Assembly (NCBI RefSeq): GCF_949628215.1
Contig: NC_134284.1
Coordinates: 5,214,850 to 5,278,849, forward strand
Reading direction: 5' to 3'
DNA: 64,000 nucleotides
Source: Phalacrocorax aristotelis
Taxonomy: Eukaryota; Chordata; Aves; Suliformes; Phalacrocoracidae
Shown here: one piece after another, positions 1 to 12,400 of the stretch
Position numbering within the stretch: the first letter of the stretch is position 1
How the letters are laid out: each line of letters opens with the position of its first letter
The notes under the pieces: generated by a model
Seen by the model: the letters and a program-made list of their open reading frames with translations, nothing else
Told to the model about the DNA's origin: nothing
Database searches by the model: none
Made by a program: the position numbers and the translations under genes

Positions 1-280
1 AGCACTTATGAAGCTTTTGTTGAGGCAATAGGGTAAAAGGAACTTTTTCTACAGTAATGGCTCTTTCATGTCTTTGTAAATTATTAGGGCTCAACTGATA
101 GAAATAGTTGGCATATGGCAAATTCTTGGTTTTTTTGAACCTGGCAGTAGTTGTGAGGTTGGGGTTTTTTGAGGTGAGCGGGTTGGGTTTTTGTGATCTC
201 TCATTGTGATACTTGAATAAAACAGTTTTGAATTAAATACATTTAAATAAAAATTATGTTATATTTAATAAATTTTGTAG

Positions 281-416
281 GTATGGAAGAGTTAATTATG
301 TGCTGGCTCGAAGACTTGAACTTCTACGAGAAGTTGGGCGATTGCAAGAGAGTCTTGGAGTCCCAGGAGATGTTTCTTACACTTGTGAAACAGCTGGCCA
401 CTTTTTCTTATACCAA
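281..416 (+). CDS. AQR: AQR exon (first in window)
   Basis: Acceptor TTTTGTAG precedes 281 and donor GTAAGG follows 416. The first base completes a codon, then 45 codons read [15 protein letters not shown] through to the GHFFLYQ end. The segment lies between helicase motifs I and II. Confidence 0.93.
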
Positions 417-3400
417 GTAAGGACTGAAATACTTGTACAGAGGCTGTATGACCTCAATACATTATGAAACACTTCGTAAAAATTTGAGTAAATTTTTCAG
501 AATACAATCTAAAAAACCTACATTTGCTTTGGTGGTTCAAAATACAATAACAGCTAAAGCTATAATTGCAACATTACTTACTTGTATTGCTATTGTTTTT
601 AAATCCTGCCCGATGACTCACCAGTTGAAAGGCTAGCGTTGCTGCTCTTCATGACTGCTGGCAAAGATTCTAACCTGAAGCTTCTCCTTCAGATAGGATA
701 ATCTGTGGGCTGCTTTACATTATGGACAAGCATTAGAGCAGCTACTTGATGATCCTGCTAGAAAGCTGTTATAGTGTTAAACTACTGCGTGAAATTGGAT
801 GCGTAGTATACAAAATGGTGATTTTCTGTTCATTGTACATCCCTCATTTCCCTTCCCTGTATTTTTCAGTGACACGGTCTACATTAGCAATTGGTGTCAC
901 TTAAGCAGACTTGCAGGGTGGTACTTAGGATCAAATGCATACACTGTATGTGTTTTTACAGAAGTTACTCTGGGCTAGCTGTAGTGTGGGCCTAAACATT
1001 AATGGTTATTAGGTGTTGGAGAGTACTAGGAGCCCTGCTAGAGCTCATCTTCTGGTTCTGCTTCCTCCCAAAGGAATCCAACTTGGTATTTAAACCAAAG
1101 TACTCTAAGTACTTTGTGAAGTACTTTGTGTCACAAGACAATGTGACAGCATCTTTGACAGAAGGTCAAAGAATACTGCAGCATCTGGGGGCAGAGAGTC
1201 TGAGAAACATCCCCACACGCCAAGGTCAGAAGGAAAAGGAGGGGCAGGAGGTGCTCCAGGCACTGGAGCAGAGATTCCCCAATAGCTCATGGAGAGGACC
1301 ATAGCAAAGCAGGTTGTCCCCCAGCAGCCCATGTCAGAGCAGATACCCACACTGCAGCTCGTAGAAGACACCATGCTAGAGCAGGTGTATGTGCCCTGAA
1401 GGAAGCTGCAGCCAGTGGAAAGCCTTTGCTGGAGCAGGGGAGAAGTGTGAGGAGGAAGGGGTGGCAGATATGGTGTTACGAACTTGACTGACAAGACCTG
1501 TTCCTCCTGCACTGCTCAGGGTGAGGGGGTAGAAGAGCTGGGAATGAAGGAGTGAAATTGATCCTGGGAAGAAGGAGAAGAAAGGTGGTTTTGGCTTTGT
1601 CTTTGTTTCTCACCATCCTACTCTATATTTAATCGGCAATAAATTAAATTATTTTTCCCCAGTTCAAGTCTGTTTTGCCTGTGGTGGTACTTGCTAAGTG
1701 ATCTCCCTGTCTTTATCTCAACCCATAAGCTTTTCCATCTTATTTTCTTCCCCAGTCCTGTTGAGGAGAAGGAGTGAGAGAGGTGCTGGGTGGGAGTCTG
1801 GCAGCCAGGCAAGGTCAATCCACCACAGCTTCAAAAATGTCATCCTGAGACAAGGTCAAATGCTAAATTAGACATACCTTGCTTTTGTGATAATTTTTTT
1901 TATACTATGTGTGCAAGATTACATCTTGCCAATGACTTTGTGATACAAAACTATGTCATTATGACACTTCTGTTTGCCATAGGTAATGTCTCGTTGGGAG
2001 GAGTATATCAGCAAAGTGAAAGTTAAAGGTGGAAAATTGCCAGACGTTGCGGATGTCTCCAGTTTCTTTCCTTTTCACCAGTATTTTGCAAATGCTCCTC
2101 AACCAATTTTCAAAGGCAAGTCCTATGAAGAAGATATGGAAATTGCTGAAGGGTGTTTTAGACATGTTAAGAAAATATTCACTCAGCTTGAGGTAAGACA
2201 TGTAACTATTAAAGGTAAATGGATTTGGCTAATCCTATAAAAAACTTTACACAGTTCCAAAATTCCTTTGCCCTACATCCTAAAAGAGGCATATATCTCT
2301 AGGCAGCTTCTTTAGCTTGCAAGGCATTCAGGTGAGAATTTCTACCTTTGAGTAATACAGGCATGTTTCACACTAGGGACACGGGTATAATCTGTTTTAT
2401 TTTAAGCTTAGGAAGCAGCCATTCTCCTTGTTCCATTTTCACTGATTAGGTTACTAGGGTTGGTGTGCCTATCACTGCTCCTCTGATCCTCACAGGGTCT
2501 TTGTATTTACGGTGAATTGCCTTTAATCAGATAACCTGGAAGTTACTTGAAAAGATCTGTTTCTCCCAGAACTGCTTGAGAGGCTTTTAAAAGTAAGGGT
2601 AGATGTGATCTGGGTATCATTTGGTCATATTAACTGTATTGGTTTTTCCAGTACTGAGTTTGATGTGATGTTATGATGCAGTAAAGTAGGAAACAAGAAG
2701 ATGTAGTAAAGCAAAATTGTGGGGGATTCTGAGAGGGGTCCTCGGAATCAATTGAACAATTGCCTGGCCTGCAAATTTATGTATGCACACAGGTTGCAGA
2801 ATTCTTGGATGGGATTTTAAAACATTGGTTTTTGAAATATTGTTGTTTCCAGGTTTGCCATTAAAAAATTTATTCATATGGGTTTGTTAAAAATAGATAC
2901 CTTTGTATCTTTCTTGTCTTAATCACAGAATCCCAGGTTGGAAGGGACCTTAGGGATCATCTAGTCCAGCCTTTCTAGGAAGAGCACAGTGTAGACAAGA
3001 TGGCCCCGCACCCTATCTAGACGACTCTTGAAGGTGTCCAACGTGGCTGAGTCAACCCCTGCCCTGGGGAGATTATTCCAGTGGTTGACTGTCCTCAATG
3101 TGAAAAACTTCCCTCTCGTGTCCAATCGGAATCTCCCCAAGAGCAACTTGTGTCCATTCCCCCTTGTCCTCTCCATGGGACTCCTTGTAAAAAGGGAGTC
3201 TCCATCTCCTTTGTAGCTGCCCCTTAAGTACTGGTACACGGTGATGAGATCCCCTCTGAGCCTCCTTTTCTCAAGGCTGAACAAGCCCTGTTCTCCCAGC
3301 TTAGCCTCGTATGGCAGCTTCCCAGGCCTCTGATCATCTTGGTGGCCCTTCTCTGGACCCCTTCCAGCCTGGCCACATCCTTTTTGTACAGCGGGGACCA

Positions 3401-6400
3401 GATCTGGACACAGCACTCCAGGTGTGGCCTGGCAAGCGCTGAGTAGAGCGGGATGATGACTTCTTTACCTCTGCTGGTGATGCCCTTTTTGATGCAACCC
3501 AGCACACTGTTGGCCTCCTTGGCCGCAGCAGCCACTGTTCGCTCACGTTGAGCTTCCTGCCCACCAGGACCCCCAGGTCCCTTCCCACAGAGCTGCTCTC
3601 CAGCCAGGTGGATCCCAGTCTGTGCTGCACTCCCGGATTATGTTTTCCCAGGTGCAAGACCTTACCCTTCTCCTTGTTGAACTTCATAAGGTTCTTGCTG
3701 GCCCACTCTTCCAGCCTATCCAGATCTCCTTGCAGAACAGCTCTGCCTTCTGGAGTGTCTACTTCCCCGCTCAGTTTGGTGTCATCCGCAAACTTCATCA
3801 GGCTCCACTTGACCCCGTTATCCAGATCACTTATGAAGATGTTGAATAACGCTGGGCCCAATATCGATCCCTGGGGGACCCCACTAGTGACAGGCTGCCA
3901 CTTGGAAAAGGAGCTGTTTACCACCACCGTTTGGGTGTGGCCTGTCAGCCAGTTCCCCACCCGCTGCACAGACCACTTGCCTAGGCCATAACACATTAAT
4001 TTCTCCAGGAGGAGGCTGTGGGGGGCCATATCAAAGGCCTTGGAGAAGTCCAGGTAGACAATGTACATGGCCCGCCCCATGTCAACCAGGCAAGTCATTT
4101 TGTCGTAGAAGGCCACCAGGTTTGTCAAGCACGACCTGCCTTTAGTGAAGCCACGTTGGCTTTTCCCAGTCACGTGCTTCCTTTGACTTGTGATGGCTCT
4201 CAGGAGGGTTCGTTCCATAACTTTCCCAAGGATTGAAGTAAGGCTGATGGGCCTATAGTTACCTGGATCCACCCTTGAGCCTTTCTTGTAGATAAGGGGT
4301 GACATTAGCCTTCCTCCAGTCCTCTGGGACATCCCCCGTTCTCCATGACTTCTCGAAGATTATGGAGAGCGGCCTTGCGATGACATCAGCCAGCTCTCTC
4401 AACACCCTCGGGGGGATGGCGTCAGGGCCCATCAATTTGTAGGGGTCAAGCTCCTGTAGTAATTCATGTACTAACTCTTCCTTCACCGATGGTGGGTCTG
4501 TGTTTGGATCAACCGGGAGTTTTGTTCCCAAAGCCTGGGACCCAACAGTGCTGGTAAAGACAGAGGTGAAGAAGGTGTTGAGGGCCTCTGCCTTTTCAGC
4601 ATCATTGGTGATTGACTCTCCTTTTATGTTTAACAGCGGGCCTATGTTTTCCTTCTTTTTTTGCTTATGGTTGACACGTCTGAAGAAACCTTCCTTGTTG
4701 TTTTTCACGTCTACAGCCATTTTCAGTTCGAGCTGAGCCTTTTGCTTTTCTAACTGCATCTCTGCACACTCTGGCAATGCCCTTATAGCTCTCGACAGAT
4801 AATCCTCCGCTTCTCCATCTCTGGTATGCTTCCCTTTTGGATTTGAGTAGACCCAGGATGTCATGGTTTTGCCATGGGGGTCTCTTGCTCCGCTTACTTC
4901 CCTTTCCTTTGTAGGGGATAAATTGGCTTTGTGCTTCCAAGAGAGAGTTCTTGAAGAATTCCCAGCACTCACTAGCTCCTTTGTCTTCCATGGAAGCTTC
5001 CCATGGAATCCCTCCCAACTGAGCCCTGAGTGAACTGAAGTTTGCTCTTCTAAAATCCAGGACCCTTGTCTTAGAGCTGACCTTCAGCACACTCAGCAGG
5101 ATCCCGAACTCCACAATATTGTGGTTACCGGAGCCAAGGCTGTCACTAACTGAGATGTTACAAAGCAGGCTTTCTCGGTTTGTGAATAGCAAGTCCAGCA
5201 GCGCCTCCTTCCTGGTTGGCACATCTAACATTTGTGTCAGGAAACGGTCCTCTATACATTCCAGGAACTTGGTGGGTGACATGCGAGCTGCCGTATTGTT
5301 CTTCCAGGAGATGTCTGGGTAGTTGAAGTCACCCATCAGGACCGGGTTCTGTTGGCCAGAAGCTTGCTTTAGTGCCCCAAATATCATTGGGTTCATCATT
5401 GTGGTTAGGAGGTTGGTAGCAGATGCCCACTGTGAGGTCCTGCTTGGAGATGACCCCTTCTTTGACTTTAACCCAGATGCATTCGATAGAGCACTTGCAA
5501 TCACCATAGTTGACTTCGATACATTCAAGGTTTTCCTTAATGTAGAGTGCGACTCCTCCACCTCGTCTACCCTGCCTGTCCTTACGAAAGAGCCTGTAAC
5601 CGTCCATTGCGATCCCCCAGTCGTTTGAGTTGTCCCACGATGTTTCAGTTACTCCTATGATGTCGTACCCTTCTGAGGGGGCACGGAGCTCCTGCTCCTG
5701 CTGTTTGTTACCTAGACTGCGTGCGTTTGTATATGTACGCTTGAGATGTCTTAATATATTAAGAAAGTGGCCAGATAGCTTGAATATATTTAATAAGCAA
5801 TAATTTTTTATATTCTGACTTCCAAGATTTTCTTTTCTTTACCACAGGAATTCAGAGCATTTGAACTTCTCCGCAGTGGCCTTGATAGATCCAAATACCT
5901 TTTGGTGAAAGAAGCAAAAATCATTGCCATGACTTGTACTCACGCTGCTCTGAAACGACATGACCTGGTTGAATTAGGTTTCAAAGTAATGATTATACTA
6001 GTGTTACTATACTAATTGTTTTTTGGCTTTGGTTCACTGCCCCCCTCCCCCCTTGTATAAACCTCTTCATCTGTCCTAAATCTAGGCAACTAGATTATTT
6101 TGAGTTGCATTTTTACCAGGAAGTTTTAAATTGTAATTTTACTGAAGAAAAATTTTAATTCTGTGAGTAAAAGATGAGATTGCTTTTAAGTTACTGTATA
6201 TACAAAAATGCTTAATAGTCCATCCCTATTAAAAAAAAGTTAGCTTTGCCATATTAGATGATCAGCAGCAGAGATATGATTGAGTAATAAAATAAAGGTA
6301 GAACTGGACAAAACACATGGCCTTTATAACTTTGTTTACCTAACAAATGAGTAATTTGAGGAAAAACCTATGATGCAATGCTGTTTCACTCTGCAGCGTT

Positions 6401-9400
6401 AACCATACGTATTGGTTTAGTACAGACTTGTATCTCAGAAAAACAAAACAAAATCCCACCACCAATAATTCTTTCCGTAGTATTTTTCTCCAGTAATGCA
6501 CTGTATTGGATCACAACAGTGCGCCTTTTCCACTTCATTGCGAAGATACCAAATTAGTTTGCTGTGCTGCAGAAAGCTTTTCTCTTGCGGATGAGTTATG
6601 GAATATGGGAAGCAAGTCATGTAGTTCAGTCATGGTTTCCGTCTAGATATAAGCCCTGATTGGTACAGACAGATCTGCCACTGATGTAGTATGATTTCAC
6701 CCTCTGATGTGGATTTTTAGTAATACTGATATTTTGCCTATAAGGTAAAATCCTGCTGTAACTGTCCCACCCATCAAAAAACGAATGAGTAGTTGATGCT
6801 TTCTTTTGGGAGGTTGAATATCAGCATTAATTTGTATTACCTGGTTGATGGACAACTCTCTACTTTTTCTTTCACAGTATGACAACATCTTAATGGAAGA
6901 GTCTGCTCAGATTCTGGAGATAGAAACCTTTATACCTCTCCTGTTGCAGGTTAGACCTGAATTATAAAACATATTACAAAAAATGATTAATGCAAGTGTG
7001 TGCTCTTGAACAATATAGAATATTAAAAGGAAAATATCTGGTGCAGAAAGTAACCTAGAACTGATATTTGCCATTTTGAGTGGACAGTAAGAACTTCAAT
7101 TGTTCTACATTAGTTGTTTATCCTTTGTTTTTAATATTATGGAGTAAGCTAATAGGTTCTAAATATGTTGCTTTTGTTAACTTAATAGTAGAATTAGCAG
7201 GCTTTAATTTTGAAAATAAAAAAAGACATTTATGTAAACTAGGTCCCGGCTTTACTTTTATTCTTTCCCATTTAATAGTGATTATTGCCAAGTTTAAAAA
7301 TTATTAACTTTAAATACTACTTATAACGGGTTTGTTTCCCAAGAACATAAGGCTCACGTAATTGCTCTGTGTCATCCTGTCTGCTTGTGGTGTTTGGTCT
7401 GTTTCAGTCAAGTTTAACAGAGATGGAGAGAGATCAAGCACCTACAAGTTTCAGGAAAACTGGAGCCAAGTAGAGGGGAGACATTCTAATCGGTGTTCCC
7501 ACTCCACAGAAAGAAAAGAAATGGTTACTGGTTCTCCTTCTGCTTTTGACCAATAATCACACACCTTTTGCCTAGCTAATTGCAAATGCTTAGCATGGAA
7601 TAAACTGCAGCTGGTACCCTGTTTGACAAACCAACAATTGGTAGATGAAGGGATGCAGATGTGATACAGTTGAATTGAAGCCTTGCAGCTGTAAAGGTAC
7701 TGCTGGTGTAGGGAAGGAAAAAAGGAAACTGAAGCTTATGTGACACCGGGGATATTTATAGCACAGTCTTTAGGAAGCCAGATCACAATGGCTCTGTAAC
7801 GTAATCGATTGTTGTGACAGAGGGCCAGCACTGCTACTTTTAAAGCTGAGTATCTTTCCCTAAAATCGTTTACTATGATCATTCTAAACTCAACACATCC
7901 GCTCGGACTGTCTTGAAATTTTTTGTGCCTCCAGTGAAGGTTATCTGTGGTTGCTTTTAGCAACCTTGAGCTTGATACACATCACTTTCCTCTCTTAAGA
8001 GCTGGAGGATTTCATAACTAAGCAAAATGTGCTTCTTGCTAATCTGTAGCTCTGTTATCTCTGTAATCTCAGATTATCATGAGATAAAATTTTGTCTCTG
8101 GAAGTGAAGTATGAGCTCCATCAGGAACTCTGTGCGAACTCTTTAGCTGTGGGGGTCAGTACAAGACTGTCTTCAGTTCATTTGGTTCTTACTTAGTGGC
8201 TTTCTGAAAAATATACACTCTGCATTTGCTCATATTCTAGAATTAAGTTTCCTTTCAGCAGTTTTCCGTACAGCAGATACTTTCATTTAAAAGCAGTAAT
8301 TTTAAGTCTACTAGAAAACTACATCCAAGCTGGATATTCATTCTAAAAGAAAACTAATCTCAGTTGAAAAACATGTGGTAGAAACTCAATGAAGTGTTTG
8401 ATATATTTGTAATTGCAGCTCATAATTTTTCACTTTGCTCTTTAACAATGGAAAGTAGGATATAATTGCAGGAAAGTAACTCAGTATGGGCTTAGTGTGC
8501 AAAAGAATGACATGTCAAAGTTAACCATGTTGCTGTTAAAGCCCAAGACCCGTTCTCAGTTGCTGTTTAACTCTAGGTTTTTAAGTGTTAGGGATATTCC
8601 TGTAGTTCTCTAACACCTTCTCAGTGTGTTCGAGACTACCGAGTTTCGATAATTCTGAGTAAGGAGGCAACTAATTCACCCTCTAAACCCCAAATACTCT
8701 CTGTACTCTGAACAGGACCACGTATTTGCCCATCTTGTTTGCGGTGTTTAGGGAGCAAACCTCTGCTGGGTGAGGCTTCTCACCGAATCATAAAACAGTG
8801 ACAGTCAAGCTCTCTTTCCCATTCACTTACTAGTTCAGCAGTTATACTACAATGAAGTAGACTTGGTTCCTTTCTGTCCTGCAGGCTTAATAAATCCTCG
8901 CTGTAGTCTCTAGAACAGCATTCAGTTTAGTTATACCTGAAATACAAGGTTTCTTCTTGCTGCTTAGTTAGATTCCCCTAACTGTCAGAAAGGTATGGAG
9001 GCCTAAGTTGTCATTTAGGTGGCTTCTGCAATTAGGTATTGAGAAATCTGTGCATAAAGACATGTGTAATGCTTTAGGCTGTTGCTTTTGCATTTTGGCA
9101 GTCTTGAATTTAATGCTACTATATTGTGCCATAGAGCTGGGTAATGAATAAATCCTGCATGGTTTTTACCATGGTTTTCATTGGTAATGAAATTATTATA
9201 TTTACCAAAATAAGCATTTTGTAGTGTTTTTCAAGTGTTTGAATGAGCATTGAATAACCAGATATATCAGGCTGGTGAGGGGAAGTATATGGAAGAGCAA
9301 TGCAGTAGCTGAAGAATTTTGTGTAATTAAAGCAGACGTTTTCACCATAGAGCCATATTCTGGGAGATATTGCATGACCGTTCTTACAAAAGCCATCCAA

Positions 9401-12400
9401 ATAGTCTTTGAAAATTGAGGATTTTCTTTTAACAAAACCTAAAAAACTAGGCTTACAGAGTAGTAGTACTTGATTTCTTGCACTTGTAATTCAGAGGAAG
9501 AAATTTTTTAACACAGTTCTTTGGAAGACACTTTGTCCAAGATTGAAATTGCTGATGAAAGCAGAGTGATTATATAGTCTTGGTCTTCTCCAAATCAGTA
9601 ACCTTTTTGGACGAGAGAGAGAAAAAAAAAAAAGTGAAATGTTTTTCCATGCCATTGAAAATCACTTCCATCCTCTTACTTTCTTACCAAGGCATCCTCA
9701 AGCTTGATGAGCTGGACAGTCCGGAGTTCAGTTTTCCTTCCTTGCTCTCTGATCAGAGAGAGTTTCAGCTCTCTTTCACTTCAAGTAGCAAGAAAAAGAA
9801 CTTTAGGCTGTGTCTTGAACAGTGCTCCTACAAGGAAAGGGAAATATCACAGGAGTGTGTAAGAAATTAGGGTCTGAATTGTAAAACTGACAGGTGGAAA
9901 TCTTCAGGATTGATTCCTGCATAATGTTACCCACACATCTGTTAATTTTTTGTCCCTATGTTACAACATTCCTTCATGAGCCCTGTCAGTATGTAACGTA
10001 GGTACACAGAGGAGGATGAGGAACTGGAAAGAGATACACCAAGCATACTGAAGAGCCATTCAGTCCAAGAGCCAGGGTGAGGATTAATTAAAGGCACATC
10101 CTGGTCACAGAAGAGGCCATGTGGGAATTCCAGAGGTAAACAGGTGAAGCACATGAATCACAGAGACACTTGAAAAGCAGCCTCAGTTTGTGCCACAGAC
10201 ACATGAGCACTGAAATTGTTTCAGATGCTTCAGACTACCTATCCACTATCTCAGAATCCAAAAAATAATGTTTAAAAGACTGTTCTAGGGTAAGAGTACT
10301 GTGCAGAAATCACGGGTTTTTACTACTGTAATGTCTGTAATAGGTTCTTCCTTTTGTTCTCTGATAATATTTTCCTTCTGGACTTTAAACAGTGTAATAT
10401 ATTATTTATCCTGATGTTTCTCTACTGATTTTAATAGGTACAGTTCAGTGTAGCTTAAGTACAAATGTTGAAATACAGGGGTTAGACTAAGCCAATTTGA
10501 CTATTAATGTGTTGTTAATTGAGTGCCTCGATTGTATAATAGTTACAATTGTGTAATTGTTTAATTCTAGAACCCCCAGGATGGATTCAGTCGTTTGAAG
10601 CGGTGGATTATGATTGGTGACCATCATCAGTTGCCACCAGTCATTAAGAACATGGCTTTTCAAAAATACTCCAACATGGAGCAGTCCCTCTTTACACGGT
10701 TTGTTCGTGTTGGAGTGCCAACTGTTGATTTGGATGCACAAGGAAGAGCAAGAGCGAGGTGAGCCAGAGAAAATGGCATGTCTATCGTGTAAGAAACTAC
10801 CAGGTTAAAATTGGAAAAGCACACATAGTATTGCAAACTTCTTCCCTATTGTTAGGGCAGGAGTTTGCAGAACTGTAGTTTAGTTCTTTAGTTCTTTGGT
10901 TCCATTTGTTTCAGTTTAGACTAGGAAGTCAGATTTTACTTTGCTGAAATGTAATCAGTTTTACTTTCTTTTCTTTTATATAGTAATATTCTGCTACTGT
11001 ATGAGTGCTTCAATGAAAATGCTATTTGAAGGAATTTTAATAGTCTTAAGTGTTTGGGTGGGTTTTTTTACAGCTGAAAATTTTTTGCAGAAGCTTCCTT
11101 TTCTAAACTAATATATTTAATATATTCAAGGTAAATAAAGGTGTTCTTTATTTAGTCTTGAATATCTCATATTTCCTTCATGGTCTGCAAAAGGGTACTT
11201 TTCTTGTTGTATTTCAGCAGAGCTTCAGCTTTGACTGGAGACAAACAGGCTGTGTACACAAGAGCATAATGCCTTTCTTATATTAAAAGAGAGACTGCTT
11301 CTTTGTAGTAAGATAATGTTTATCCATGTGTTTGTCATTTCGTCAAATGTCAAATCTATTTATTGTGTAAAGTGCATGTTTGTTGTGTCATATTAATAAG
11401 GAAAAATAAAAGCCAAGAGGAGAAAATTACTCCATATAAGATCCTGCTACTTCAAGTTTAGTTTTAAATCCTAAATTTTTAAGCATAAACTGGAATGAAC
11501 GAGGTGAAGGAGAACTTCGAGTCTTTTATGTAAGAAATGTTGGGGGTGTTAGAATATTATTTTCTAGTTATATGAAAAAATCATACTGAAAGTAAGAGTT
11601 AAAAGATGCAAATTAAACTTCATTTATCTTTGTACTCAGATATATTTTTCCCTCTACTATTTAGCAACGTCTCTGGGAACTTCTCAGAGATAAGAGAGCA
11701 GAAGAGTTCCTTCACTTTGCAAGCAATTTCTTGATCAAGGATCTTTTTCCATACCTTCTTACACTTTGTTTTTTCTGATCATAGTTCATGGGGAAGCTAC
11801 CTATCTGCTACTTTATCTGGTCTGGATATTGTTGTGAATTTCTGACTGAGGCATTTTGGTTATATTACTGTCCCTATAAATACCAGATATGAATTAGAAT
11901 TGTGTAGATTTTGGTTGCTTCCCTTCGTATCTTGTGTTAATACATGTCAATACACACAAAACAAGAAAATAAACCTCTTTTTGCAGTTAGAGGCTTTACA
12001 GTGGATAATGCAGAAAATCCTTCCCCCTTACTCCTTCCTTGTTGTAAAGAAGCATTAGTATTCCTTAAGTTTTGTTCCCCATGAAAAATTCCTACTAGAT
12101 TTCTTTGTAAAATTTGTACCCTCCAGTGTAGAGCTCCTCAAGGCTTAAAGGTGAGTGTGCTGCATTGAGCTTTCTAAAGAGAAGTGAAATCTGAAGTTTT
12201 CTATGAGAGAGAACGAAACAGAATTAAAACTTTAAAAATAATTGCTGGATAGCTTGTACAAGTATGTTAATTTATATATGTACAGGCTCTCCAGCAATAT
12301 TATTTTTTTTCATTGAAAACCTACAGCAGCAGTCGTCTTCAAAGTAAGCGCTTGTGTGTATCTGAACTATTTTGAATTAGTTCAAGAACACACATTAACT

